From an uncultured Clostridia bacterium (GTDB taxonomy: Bacteria > Bacillota > Clostridia > UBA1381), in NCBI GenBank assembly GCA_944391255.1, contig CALXSW010000214.1:1-15959 (forward strand): 15,959 nucleotides of DNA. Reading direction: 5' to 3'. Position 1 is the stretch's first letter. Each line of letters opens with the position of its first letter. Of the stretch, positions 7,687-13,755 are shown in pieces. The translations under genes were made by a program, and so were the position numbers. Below the pieces are notes generated by a model. That model was not told the origin of the DNA. It saw only the letters and a program-made list of their open reading frames with translations, and did no database searches.

Positions 7687-8322
7687 ATGGATAAATGGTT
7701 ATCTCTGTTAGATGGCTTTCAGTACAATCTTGTATTATTTTTCGGAACAATAGCCGCGGCTGTTCCTTTGGGATTGCTGATATGCTTCTGTTCAATGTCA
7801 AAATTCAAGCCGCTGTCGTATCTTTCAAAGGTATTTGTATGGATAATACGAGGAACACCGCTTATGCTGCAGCTGTTCGTTGTTTTATATGTTCCGGGAC
7901 TTGTGTTCAATATGCCTATGAAATCAAGACTTACAGCCTCTTTTGTGGCGTTCATAATAAACTATGCGGCATATTTTTCGGAAATATACAGAGGCGGCAT
8001 AGAGAGTATACCTAAGGGACAGTATGAAGCCGGACAGGTTCTCGGACTGACAAAGACTCAGGTGTTTATGAAAATAGTTCTGTTTCAGGTGATAAGAAGA
8101 ATAGTTCCGCCTATGGGAAATGAAATAATAACGCTTGTAAAGGATACATCACTTGCGAGGATCATAGGCGTTGCGGAAATAATAATGAGCGCGGAGCGTT
8201 TTTCAAAGGCCGGCGTTATATGGCCGCTGTTTTCGACGGGATTGTTCTTCCTTGCGATGTGCGGTGTGCTTACGCTGATATTTGGCGCTCTTGAGAAAAA
8301 AATGAACTATTATAAGAACTAA
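7687..8322 (+). CDS. Amino-acid ABC transporter permease
   Basis: Membrane subunit of a polar amino acid importer (HisM/GlnP family), 211 residues with about five hydrophobic segments, the first at about 14-36. The cytoplasmic EAA loop that docks on the ATPase is clear: SIPKGQYEAGQVLGLTKTQV. The family segment VWIIRGTPLMLQL is present near residue 55. The ATG is preceded by CAGGAGTGAT, a good ribosome binding site. It starts 178 bases after the binding protein and ends 14 bases before the ATPase gene, so the last two genes are tightly coupled. I saw no strong separate promoter in the gap. Confidence 0.92.
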   Translation: MDKWLSLLDGFQYNLVLFFGTIAAAVPLGLLICFCSMSKFKPLSYLSKVFVWIIRGTPLMLQLFVVLYVPGLVFNMPMKSRLTASFVAFIINYAAYFSEIYRGGIESIPKGQYEAGQVLGLTKTQVFMKIVLFQVIRRIVPPMGNEIITLVKDTSLARIIGVAEIIMSAERFSKAGVIWPLFSTGLFFLAMCGVLTLIFGALEKKMNYYKN

Positions 8323-8336
8323 GAGGGGGGATATAT

Positions 8337-9116
8337 ATGCCGATATTGGAAGTAAAGGATCTTCATAAAAGCTTTGGAAAAACGGAGGTTTTAAAGGGGA
8401 TCAATTTCAAAATGGAAAAGGGTGAAATAATCGCCGTGCTTGGTTCCTCCGGAAGCGGAAAAACAACGCTGCTGCGCTGTATCAATTTTCTTGAGACTGC
8501 GACAGAGGGTTCTATATATGTTGACGGCGAGTGTATTTTTGACGCCGCTGATAAAACAAAGATCTCAGCGTCTGAAATTCGCAGACGGCAGCTGAATTTC
8601 GGACTTGTATTTCAGTCATTCAATCTTTTCCCTCAGTATACCGCGCTTGAAAATGTCATGCTTGCTCCTAAGCTTTTGGCAAAGGAGAGAGCTGATTTTT
8701 CTCAGAACAAGAAAAAGATATATGACGAGATAGAATGCAATGCGAGAAATCTCCTTACGCGTGTCGGACTGGGCGATAAGATGGGAAATTACCCGTGTGA
8801 GCTTTCGGGCGGACAGCAGCAGAGAGTTTCGATCTCGCGCGCGCTTGCGCTTGAACCTAAGGTGCTGTTTTTTGATGAGCCAACATCTGCTCTTGATCCG
8901 GAGCTGACTAACGAGATATTGAAGGTTATAAAGGATCTGGCTCAGAAAAACATGACTATGATAATAGTAACACACGAGATAGAATTTGCTAAAAATGTGG
9001 CGGACAGGATCATATTTATGAATGAGGGAGTTGTTCTCGAGGACGGCACACCTCATGATGTCATAGAAAATCCTAAAAATAAGCGCACACAGGAATTTTT
9101 GGCAAAAATGCTGTAA
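8337..9116 (+). CDS. Amino-acid ABC transporter ATP-binding protein
   Basis: Cytosolic ATPase that powers the importer, GlnQ/HisP family, 259 residues. It has Walker A G36SSGSGKTT44, the Q-loop region VFQSFNLFPQYTALENV, the signature L156SGGQQQR163, Walker B with D180 and E181 in FFDEPTSALDPE, and the switch histidine in IIVTHEIEFA. The ribosome binding site (GAGGGGGG) lies just upstream of the ATG. An insert of about 20 residues after the Q-loop (KLLAKERADFSQNKKKIYDE) is a little longer than in GlnQ of E. coli. The operon ends at the terminator at 9140-9179. Confidence 0.95.
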   Translation: MPILEVKDLHKSFGKTEVLKGINFKMEKGEIIAVLGSSGSGKTTLLRCINFLETATEGSIYVDGECIFDAADKTKISASEIRRRQLNFGLVFQSFNLFPQYTALENVMLAPKLLAKERADFSQNKKKIYDEIECNARNLLTRVGLGDKMGNYPCELSGGQQQRVSISRALALEPKVLFFDEPTSALDPELTNEILKVIKDLAQKNMTMIIVTHEIEFAKNVADRIIFMNEGVVLEDGTPHDVIENPKNKRTQEFLAKML

Positions 9117-9139
9117 AATGTTTAAAATAGTAAAAAAAT

Positions 9140-9179
9140 CAAGAGGACTGCGGAAAATCTGCAGTCCTCTTGAATTTTT
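9140..9179 (+). terminator. Terminator after the ABC importer operon
   Basis: A perfect 12-bp stem pairs 9140-9151 (CAAGAGGACTGC) with 9161-9172 (GCAGTCCTCTTG), with a 9-base loop and AATTTTT after it. The upstream side is A-rich (9132-9138), so it could also act weakly on the - strand. It isolates spoVAD from the importer operon. Confidence 0.9.
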
Positions 9180-9234
9180 AGGAATATTTCGGGGTATGAT
9201 ATAAGCATAGAAAAAATACAGGCGGTGATAAAGA

Positions 9235-10242
9235 GTGGAAACAAAGCTTGGAAAGCAGACAATAAAATTTTCTATGCCCCCGGTTATAACAGCTTCGGCG
9301 GCAGTCGGCGGCGCAAAAGAGGGAGAGGGACCGTTAGGCGCTGATTTTGATATGATAGTATCAGACGACAAAATGGGTAAAAAATCATGGGATCTGGCGG
9401 AGGGCGCTTTCCAGTCAGCGGCAATAGAGCTGACATTGAAAAAGGCTAAGCTGAAAAATAATGATATAGATTATGTTTTATCCGGAGATCTTCAGAATCA
9501 GTGCGTTGCATCGCATTACGGACTGCGTGAAACAGGGATACCGTTTCTCGGATTATACGGAGCGTGTTCAACGATGGTAGAGAGCATGTCGCTTGCGGCG
9601 GCACTTGTTGGAGCGGGATATGCAAATCATGCTGTATGTCTTACATCAAGCCATTTTTGCAGCGCTGAAAAGCAGTTTAGAAATCCGCTCGAATACGGCG
9701 GACAGCGGACGCCGACCTCGCAGTGGACTGTTACAGGCAGCGGCGCTGCTGTCATATCATCATCGGGCACAGGACCGAGAGTGACGCATATTACAACAGG
9801 CAGGATCGTTGATAAAGGTATAACCGATATAAATAATATGGGCGCGGCTATGGCTCCGGCGGCGATAGACACTATATCGGCGCATTTCAGGGATACAGGG
9901 AGAGAGCCTGATTACTATGACTTGATCCTCACAGGCGATCTGGGAGTAATAGGCTCTGATATATTGTGCGATCTTATCGTAAATGAGGGATACGATATAA
10001 AAAGCAGGCACAACGACTGCGGAAAAATGATATATTATATAAAGGAACAAGACGTCCATGCCGGTGGCAGCGGCTGCGGTTGCTGCGCTTCAGTGCTGTG
10101 CGGTCATATAATGAAAGAAATGAAAAGCGGCAGATATAAAAGAGTTCTTGTAGCGGCAACCGGCGCGCTTATGAATTCTCTGACTGTTCAGCAGGGGGAA
10201 AGCATACCGGCTATAAGCCATGCGGTCGCTATAGAAATGTAG
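9235..10242 (+). CDS. spoVAD: Stage V sporulation protein AD
   Basis: Thiolase-fold protein of the SpoVA channel, which moves dipicolinic acid into the forespore and out again at germination; SpoVAD is the subunit known to bind dipicolinic acid. The 335 residues show PPVITASAAVGGAKEGEGPLG near the start (not a signal peptide), GLYGACSTMVESM with C111 at the thiolase nucleophile position, NPLEYGGQRTPTSQWTVTGSGA, and the family signature HAGGSGCGCCASVLCGH. The GTG start at 9235 follows GGCGGTGAT, a near-perfect ribosome binding site, by 6 bases. A terminator lies upstream, so the gene needs its own promoter within about 60 bases. No sigma-A promoter is clear, which suits a forespore sigma factor, but I could not assign one. 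spoVAC, normally directly upstream, is absent. Confidence 0.95.
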   Translation: METKLGKQTIKFSMPPVITASAAVGGAKEGEGPLGADFDMIVSDDKMGKKSWDLAEGAFQSAAIELTLKKAKLKNNDIDYVLSGDLQNQCVASHYGLRETGIPFLGLYGACSTMVESMSLAAALVGAGYANHAVCLTSSHFCSAEKQFRNPLEYGGQRTPTSQWTVTGSGAAVISSSGTGPRVTHITTGRIVDKGITDINNMGAAMAPAAIDTISAHFRDTGREPDYYDLILTGDLGVIGSDILCDLIVNEGYDIKSRHNDCGKMIYYIKEQDVHAGGSGCGCCASVLCGHIMKEMKSGRYKRVLVAATGALMNSLTVQQGESIPAISHAVAIEM

Positions 10243-10265
10243 CATAACGGTCGGGAGGAATAAAA

Positions 10266-10622
10266 ATGGACTATTTAAAAGCTTTTATAACGGGCGGGAT
10301 ACTGTGCGTGATAGGTCAGATACTGATCGATAAGACAAAGCTGACGCCGGCGAGAATACTCGTTTCGTATGTTGTTGCCGGATGTTTTTTGGAGCTTTTT
10401 GGGATATATAAATATATAAGAGAGTTCGGCGGAGCGGGCGCGAGCGTACCGCTAACAGGCTTTGGCTCAACGCTCTTCCGAGGAGTTTCGGAGGCTGTAA
10501 ATGAGGACGGCGCTATAGGGATAATAACCGGCGGACTGACAGCCGCATCCGCCGGTATTGCTGCCGCGCTCGTTTTTGGATTTCTTGTCGCGCTGCTGTT
10601 TAAATCAAAGCCTAAAAAATGA
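10266..10622 (+). CDS. spoVAE: Stage V sporulation protein AE (SpoVAEb type)
   Basis: Small integral membrane subunit of the SpoVA dipicolinic acid channel, 118 residues. Hydrophobic segments cover roughly residues 5-20, 30-47 and 90-112, with the conserved stretch FGSTLFRGVSEAV and the Gly/Ala-rich GIITGGLTAASAG. The ATG follows CGGGAGGAAT, a good ribosome binding site, 23 bases after spoVAD, so the two form an operon. The stop is 5 bases from the stop of the opposing ZIP transporter, with no terminator between. The SpoVAEa subunit found in Bacillus is not present nearby, which is normal for clostridia. Confidence 0.92.
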   Translation: MDYLKAFITGGILCVIGQILIDKTKLTPARILVSYVVAGCFLELFGIYKYIREFGGAGASVPLTGFGSTLFRGVSEAVNEDGAIGIITGGLTAASAGIAAALVFGFLVALLFKSKPKK

Positions 10623-10627
10623 GCGTG

Positions 10628-11404
10628 TCAAGTGAGCATCATAAGACTGGCTGCCATAACGGCCATGCCAAGTATCGCGCCGAATATCATAGAATTGCCC
10701 TTGTCATATTCGCGCGCCATCGGGATAAGCTCTTCTATCGATATATATACCATTATTCCGGCGATAACTCCAAAAAGTACGCCGAAAAGAGTGTCGCTTA
10801 AAAATGGACGCAGCAGAAGATAGCCTATAACGGCGCCGAGCGGCTCTGTAAGTCCTGATAAAAATGACACCTTGAACGCGGTCTTTTTGCTGCCGGTCGA
10901 GCATAGGATCGGTACGGCTGTTATGATGCCCTCGGGGATATTATGTATAGCTATAGCGCATGCCATCGCTATGCCGAGAGAGGGCGAGCTCAAAGTTGTC
11001 GCAAATGTGGCAAGACCTTCAGGGAAATTATGTATTGCGATCGCTGAGGCGGTAAGTATTCCCATTTTGTGCATAGAATGCTTACCGGCTTTTACTGCTG
11101 TAAGATCGCTTTCCGGCGATGGTATGAGATTGTCTATAAGCATTATTATGCCCATGCCGCCAAGAAATGAGGCGAGCGCGATCCATATTCCGCTTATGCT
11201 GTGTACAGAAGAAAGATAATCCTGAGATTTGGCGAACATTTCCTCAAATGAAATGTAAAGCATAATGCCGGCTGAAAAACCGAGTATTGCAGACAGGAAT
11301 TTTTTATTGTTCATAGATGTAAAGAGCGCCGCAATGCTGCCTATGCCTGTCGCAAGTCCTGCGAGAAGGGTGAGCAGCATTGCCATTGAAACGTTATCAT
11401 ACAT
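10628..11404 (-). CDS. zupT: ZIP-family metal (zinc) transporter, ZupT-like
   Basis: Inner-membrane importer of divalent metals, probably zinc, of the ZIP family. It has several transmembrane segments and the two metal-site motifs HNFPEG and HNIPEG, with the family's SFEEMF and ISIEELIPMAREY glutamate stretches. I chose ATG 11404-11402 (258 residues; E. coli ZupT has 257) because AAAGG ends 9 bases before it. An in-frame GTG three codons upstream overlaps that ribosome binding site and is a less likely start. The gene converges on spoVAE with a 5-base gap. The upstream region is shared with the divergent infC operon. Metal specificity is inferred from the family. Confidence 0.92.
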   Translation of the reverse strand: MYDNVSMAMLLTLLAGLATGIGSIAALFTSMNNKKFLSAILGFSAGIMLYISFEEMFAKSQDYLSSVHSISGIWIALASFLGGMGIIMLIDNLIPSPESDLTAVKAGKHSMHKMGILTASAIAIHNFPEGLATFATTLSSPSLGIAMACAIAIHNIPEGIITAVPILCSTGSKKTAFKVSFLSGLTEPLGAVIGYLLLRPFLSDTLFGVLFGVIAGIMVYISIEELIPMAREYDKGNSMIFGAILGMAVMAASLMMLT

Positions 11405-11429
11405 ATTATTCACCCTTTCATGGAAAAAT

Positions 11430-11458
11430 CATATATTATAATATTAATCTGTGTGCAA
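11430..11458 (-). promoter_or_regulatory. Weak candidate promoter for zupT
   Basis: On the - strand, TTGCAC (11458-11453), a 17-base spacer and TATATG (11435-11430). The region is very AT-rich and a TATAAT lies at 11440-11435 without a well-spaced -35 box, so the exact promoter is uncertain. No zinc-regulator operator was recognised. Confidence 0.35.
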
Positions 11459-11500
11459 AATTGTGAATTGCGGAAAAATAAATAAAAAATAAAAAAGTGC

Positions 11501-11529
11501 TTGACAAAAACAAATAAATGTGGTATTAT
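11501..11529 (+). promoter_or_regulatory. Strong predicted sigma-A promoter for infC-rpmI-rplT
   Basis: A perfect TTGACA (11501-11506), a 17-base spacer and TATTAT (11524-11529), with TGg before the -10 box. Transcription would begin near 11536, leaving a leader of about 158 bases before the infC AUU start. Confidence 0.85.
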
Positions 11530-11535
11530 ATACAA

Positions 11536-11693
11536 GATTGAGAAAACAAGCAGAACTATCCGTTCTCACCGTCAGCTTTTATGTGTAGCGGTAAATACAG
11601 CTCTGATAATATCAGAATTGTTGTGTGCGGATGTTAGTTCATTCGCTTTTTTATTTGTTTTTGGACTTTATGATTTAGAAGGAGGGGTTTACC
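11536..11693 (+). promoter_or_regulatory. Structured leader of infC operon (probable L20-binding attenuator)
   Basis: The leader has several possible hairpins: AGAAC 11552-11556 with GTTCT 11562-11566; ACCG 11568-11571 with CGGT 11589-11592; TCTGAT 11602-11607 with ATCAGA 11611-11616; and a terminator at 11627-11652. In Firmicutes this operon is known to be controlled by ribosomal protein L20 binding its own leader and favouring termination, and rplT is here the last gene of the operon. The position, length and final terminator fit that model. Assignment to the known L20 leader family is inference, as I could not align it. Confidence 0.6.
11627..11652 (+). terminator. Leader terminator (attenuator) upstream of infC
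   Basis: A 7-bp stem pairs 11627-11633 (GCGGATG) with 11640-11646 (CATTCGC, one G-T pair), with a 6-base loop, followed by six T (11647-11652). It lies in the leader, about 28 bases before the infC ribosome binding site, so it can only act as an attenuator of this operon. Confidence 0.75.
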
Positions 11694-12209
11694 ATTAGTA
11701 AGAATGAGTTACAGGTTAACGAGATGATCCGAGATAATGAATTAAGAGTTATTTCAGGTGACGGTGAGATGCTTGGTATCATGGATGCGAGAGCAGCACA
11801 GAAAATCGCTAACGAAAGAGGTCTTGACCTTGTCAAGGTTTCGCCGAACGCGAAACCGCCGGTTTGCAAGATAATGGACTTTGGCAAATACAAGTTTGAG
11901 CTTGCAAAGCGCGAGAGGGAGAACAGAAAGAATCAGAAGGTAGTGAATATAAAAGAGGTTCAGCTTTCACCTTCTATCGACACGAATGATTTCAACACAA
12001 AAGCCAAGCAGGCTATGAAGTTCTTGAAATCAGGCGACAAAGTGCGTGTAAAGGTTCGTTTCAGAGGCCGTGAACTAAGTCATTCGGAAATTGGTAAAGC
12101 CTTGCTTGATAAATTTGCTGAGACAGTAAAGGAAGTAGGAACAGTTGAAAAGCAGGCTAAGCTTGAGGGACGTAATATGATTATGTTCATTTCTCCGATA
12201 GCACAGTAA
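11694..12209 (+). CDS. infC: Translation initiation factor IF-3 (AUU start codon)
   Basis: IF-3 binds the 30S subunit, keeps it apart from 50S and discriminates against non-standard start codons. I place the start at ATT 11694-11696 rather than the in-frame ATG at 11724. AAGGAGGGG lies about 6 bases before the ATT, the ATG has no such site, and residues 2-11 (SKNELQVNEM) match the usual IF-3 start. The result is 171 residues, the normal length. The N-domain carries NERGLDLVKVSPNAKPPVCKIMDFGKYK split across it, and the C-domain holds KEVQLSPSIDTNDF and KVRVKVRFRGRE. A rare start codon for infC is known in other bacteria and lets IF-3 repress its own translation. It is first in infC-rpmI-rplT. 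Confidence 0.95.
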   Translation: MSKNELQVNEMIRDNELRVISGDGEMLGIMDARAAQKIANERGLDLVKVSPNAKPPVCKIMDFGKYKFELAKRERENRKNQKVVNIKEVQLSPSIDTNDFNTKAKQAMKFLKSGDKVRVKVRFRGRELSHSEIGKALLDKFAETVKEVGTVEKQAKLEGRNMIMFISPIAQ

Positions 12210-12232
12210 TTTCAGAGAAGGAGTGTAAGACT

Positions 12233-12436
12233 ATGGCTAAGACAAAGATAAAGACACATAGAGGTGCAGCTAAGAGATTCAGCCTTACGAAAAACGGTAA
12301 GGTTAAGAAGAACAGAGCGTTCAGAAGACATATCCTGAACAAGAAGACCACAAAGAGAAAGAGACATTTGAGAAAGCAGGCATACTGCTCAAAGGCAAAT
12401 GCTTCAGTGATCAAGAAGCTCATCCCTTACAAATAA
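12233..12436 (+). CDS. rpmI: 50S ribosomal protein L35
   Basis: Small, very basic ribosomal protein of 67 residues, typical length 64-66. Family features are the start MAKTKIKTHRGAAKRF, NGKVKKNRAFRRHIL and KRKRHLRKQAY. The ribosome binding site is AGAAGGAG, about 8 bases before the ATG. It lies 23 bases after infC and 24 before rplT, in the conserved order infC-rpmI-rplT. Confidence 0.97.
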   Translation: MAKTKIKTHRGAAKRFSLTKNGKVKKNRAFRRHILNKKTTKRKRHLRKQAYCSKANASVIKKLIPYK

Positions 12437-12460
12437 TTCGGAAAGGTAGGTAACAGATAA

Positions 12461-12817
12461 ATGGCAAGAGTTACAGGTGGAATCGCAACAAGAAGACGTC
12501 ACAATAAGGTATTAAAGCAGGCTAAGGGTTACTACGGCGCATTGAGCAAGCAGTATCGTTCAGCAAACCAGGCTGTTATGCGCGCAATGGCTAACGCTTA
12601 CGTAGGCAGAAAGCACAAGAAGAGAGATTTCAGAAGACTTTGGATAGCAAGAATCAGCGCTGCTACAAAGATGAACGGCATGAACTATTCAACATTCATG
12701 GATGGTCTTAAGAAGGCTAACATAGACATGAACAGAAAGGTTTTGTCAGAGATCGCTATAGCTGATCCAGCTGCATTCGCAAAGCTTGTTGAAGCTGCAA
12801 AGGCTGCAAGAGCATAA
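12461..12817 (+). CDS. rplT: 50S ribosomal protein L20
   Basis: Basic large-subunit protein needed early in 50S assembly; in Firmicutes it also represses its own operon through the leader RNA. The 118 residues match the usual length. Features are MARVTGGIATRRRHNKVLK, the long basic helix GYYGALSKQYRSANQAVMRA, and RDFRRLWIARISAATKMNG. The ribosome binding site GGAAAGG is weaker than that of rpmI. It is the last gene of its operon and is followed by a strong terminator. Confidence 0.98.
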   Translation: MARVTGGIATRRRHNKVLKQAKGYYGALSKQYRSANQAVMRAMANAYVGRKHKKRDFRRLWIARISAATKMNGMNYSTFMDGLKKANIDMNRKVLSEIAIADPAAFAKLVEAAKAARA

Positions 12818-12840
12818 TCGTATTTATGATAAGCATATTA

Positions 12841-12865
12841 CTGCGCGTTTTACGCGCAGTTTTTT
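12841..12865 (+). terminator. Terminator after rplT
   Basis: An 8-bp GC-rich stem pairs 12841-12848 (CTGCGCGT) with 12852-12859 (ACGCGCAG), with a 3-base loop and six T (12860-12865). Confidence 0.93.
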
Positions 12866-12926
12866 GTTTTAAGAAATGAGAAATGTTTTTATCCATAAAT
12901 TCCCTGATCGTTTTCTTTTCGCGCAG

Positions 12927-12955
12927 GCATAAAACAACAAAAAATACAGATAATA
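12927..12955 (+). promoter_or_regulatory. Candidate forespore (sigma-G-like) promoter for spoVT
   Basis: GCATA (12927-12931), 17 bases, then GATAATA (12949-12955). The Bacillus sigma-G pattern is roughly GHATR, about 18 bases, then CATNHTA; the -35 match is full and the -10 match is six of seven. spoVT is a known sigma-G gene in Bacillus. The region is AT-rich and the match could be chance. Confidence 0.4.
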
Positions 12956-12995
12956 TTTGTGCAAGTAAAATTGATGCAAAGGAGATAAATCGTAT

Positions 12996-13532
12996 ATGAA
13001 AGCAACGGGAATTGTAAGAAGGATAGATGATTTGGGCAGAGTGGTTATCCCAAAGGAAATTCGACGTACAATGAGAATACGGGAAGGGGATCCCCTTGAA
13101 ATATTTACAGAGAAGGACGGAGAGGTCATATTCAAGAAATATTCTCCGATAGGCGAGCTGGGTGATTTCGCTGTGAATTATGTGGAAACACTCGCGAAGG
13201 CGAGCGGGCACGCGGCATGCATAACAGACAGGGATAACGTTATAGCCGTATCGGGAATACCTAAAAAAGAACTTGTGGAGAAAAAAATATCGCATGAACT
13301 GGACGATCTTCTAAATGACAGGGAATCGGTGACGTATGAGTCCGGAAGAACGATTTCCGTGGCTGACGGCAATGATAAATATAATGCAGGTGTGGTGGTG
13401 CCGATAGTGTCAGAGGGAGATACGATAGGCTCTGTCATGTTTGTAATGCGTGACGGTGAAAAGCCAACGGAGATCGAGGAAAAGCTCGCTCAGACGGCGG
13501 CGGGATTTCTCGGTAAGCATATGGAAGGTTGA
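12996..13532 (+). CDS. spoVT: Stage V sporulation protein T (AbrB-type regulator)
   Basis: Forespore transcription regulator that tunes sigma-G-dependent genes. The 178 residues equal the length of Bacillus SpoVT. Residues 1-50 are the swapped-hairpin AbrB DNA-binding domain (MKATGIVRRIDDLGRVVIPK, then RRTMRIREGDPLEIF). Residues about 55-178 form the GAF-like domain that distinguishes SpoVT from AbrB and Abh (ASGHAACITDRDNVIAVSG, VVVPIVSEGDTIGSVMF). The start ATG follows AAAGGAGATAAAT. It stands alone between the rplT terminator and its own terminator at 13536-13579, so it is a single-gene transcript. The full-length C-domain makes SpoVT a firm call over AbrB. Confidence 0.94.
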   Translation: MKATGIVRRIDDLGRVVIPKEIRRTMRIREGDPLEIFTEKDGEVIFKKYSPIGELGDFAVNYVETLAKASGHAACITDRDNVIAVSGIPKKELVEKKISHELDDLLNDRESVTYESGRTISVADGNDKYNAGVVVPIVSEGDTIGSVMFVMRDGEKPTEIEEKLAQTAAGFLGKHMEG

Positions 13533-13535
13533 ATA

Positions 13536-13585
13536 GGGGGGAGTTTTGCAATATCAGTTTTTGTTGTGAAACTCCCTTTAATATT
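13536..13585 (+). terminator. Probable terminator after spoVT
   Basis: GGGAGTTT (13539-13546) pairs with AAACTCCC (13569-13576). The stem can continue inward through two wobble pairs and CAA/TTG to a 12-base loop. The T run after it is short (TTTAATATT), so efficiency is uncertain. Confidence 0.65.
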
Positions 13586-13627
13586 AAATATATTTAATAA
13601 ATCAGTGTACGATATTTACATATATTT

Positions 13628-13693
13628 ATGTAAAAAAGATATGTAAAATGTTATAATATCACAATTGCAAAAAATGTAAAAAAATGTTATAAT
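13628..13693 (+). promoter_or_regulatory. Tandem promoter-like repeats upstream of prs
   Basis: The downstream copy is a good sigma-A promoter: TTGCAA (13665-13670), 17 bases, TATAAT (13688-13693), with TGt before the -10. A near-copy of its -10 half lies 36 bases upstream (TATAAT 13652-13657, also with TGt), with only TGTAAA (13629-13634) as a -35 box. The repeat unit is ATGTAAA, then ATGTTATAAT, at 13641-13657 and 13674-13693. The downstream promoter gives a leader of about 55 bases. Confidence 0.65.
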
Positions 13694-13720
13694 CATATTG
13701 TAAATTGATCGGTATTGGAA

Positions 13721-13746
13721 CCTTTTCATAATGTTTAATCAAAAGG
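13721..13746 (+). promoter_or_regulatory. Possible hairpin masking the prs ribosome binding site
   Basis: CCTTTT (13721-13726) is the exact complement of AAAAGG (13741-13746), which is part of the AAAAGGAG ribosome binding site of prs (ATG at 13756). The pairing is only 6 bp over a 14-base loop, so stability is modest. Confidence 0.3.
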
Positions 13747-13755
13747 AGAAGAAAA

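Noticed and set aside
9181..9230. GAATA, 19 bases, CATAGAA, and GGGTATGATA, as sigma-G or sigma-F promoter matches before spoVAD.
   Set aside because: Spacing is off for the first and the second has no matching -35 box; both are too weak to annotate, although the gene must have a promoter in this stretch.
8616..9371. 251-codon open frame on the - strand across the ABC ATPase, its terminator and the spoVAD start.
   Set aside because: It runs through a strong terminator and two well-supported genes on the other strand, with no plausible ribosome binding site.
10872..11219. Long open frame on the + strand opposite zupT.
   Set aside because: It is the complement of a clear ZIP transporter, has no ribosome binding site and no family resemblance.
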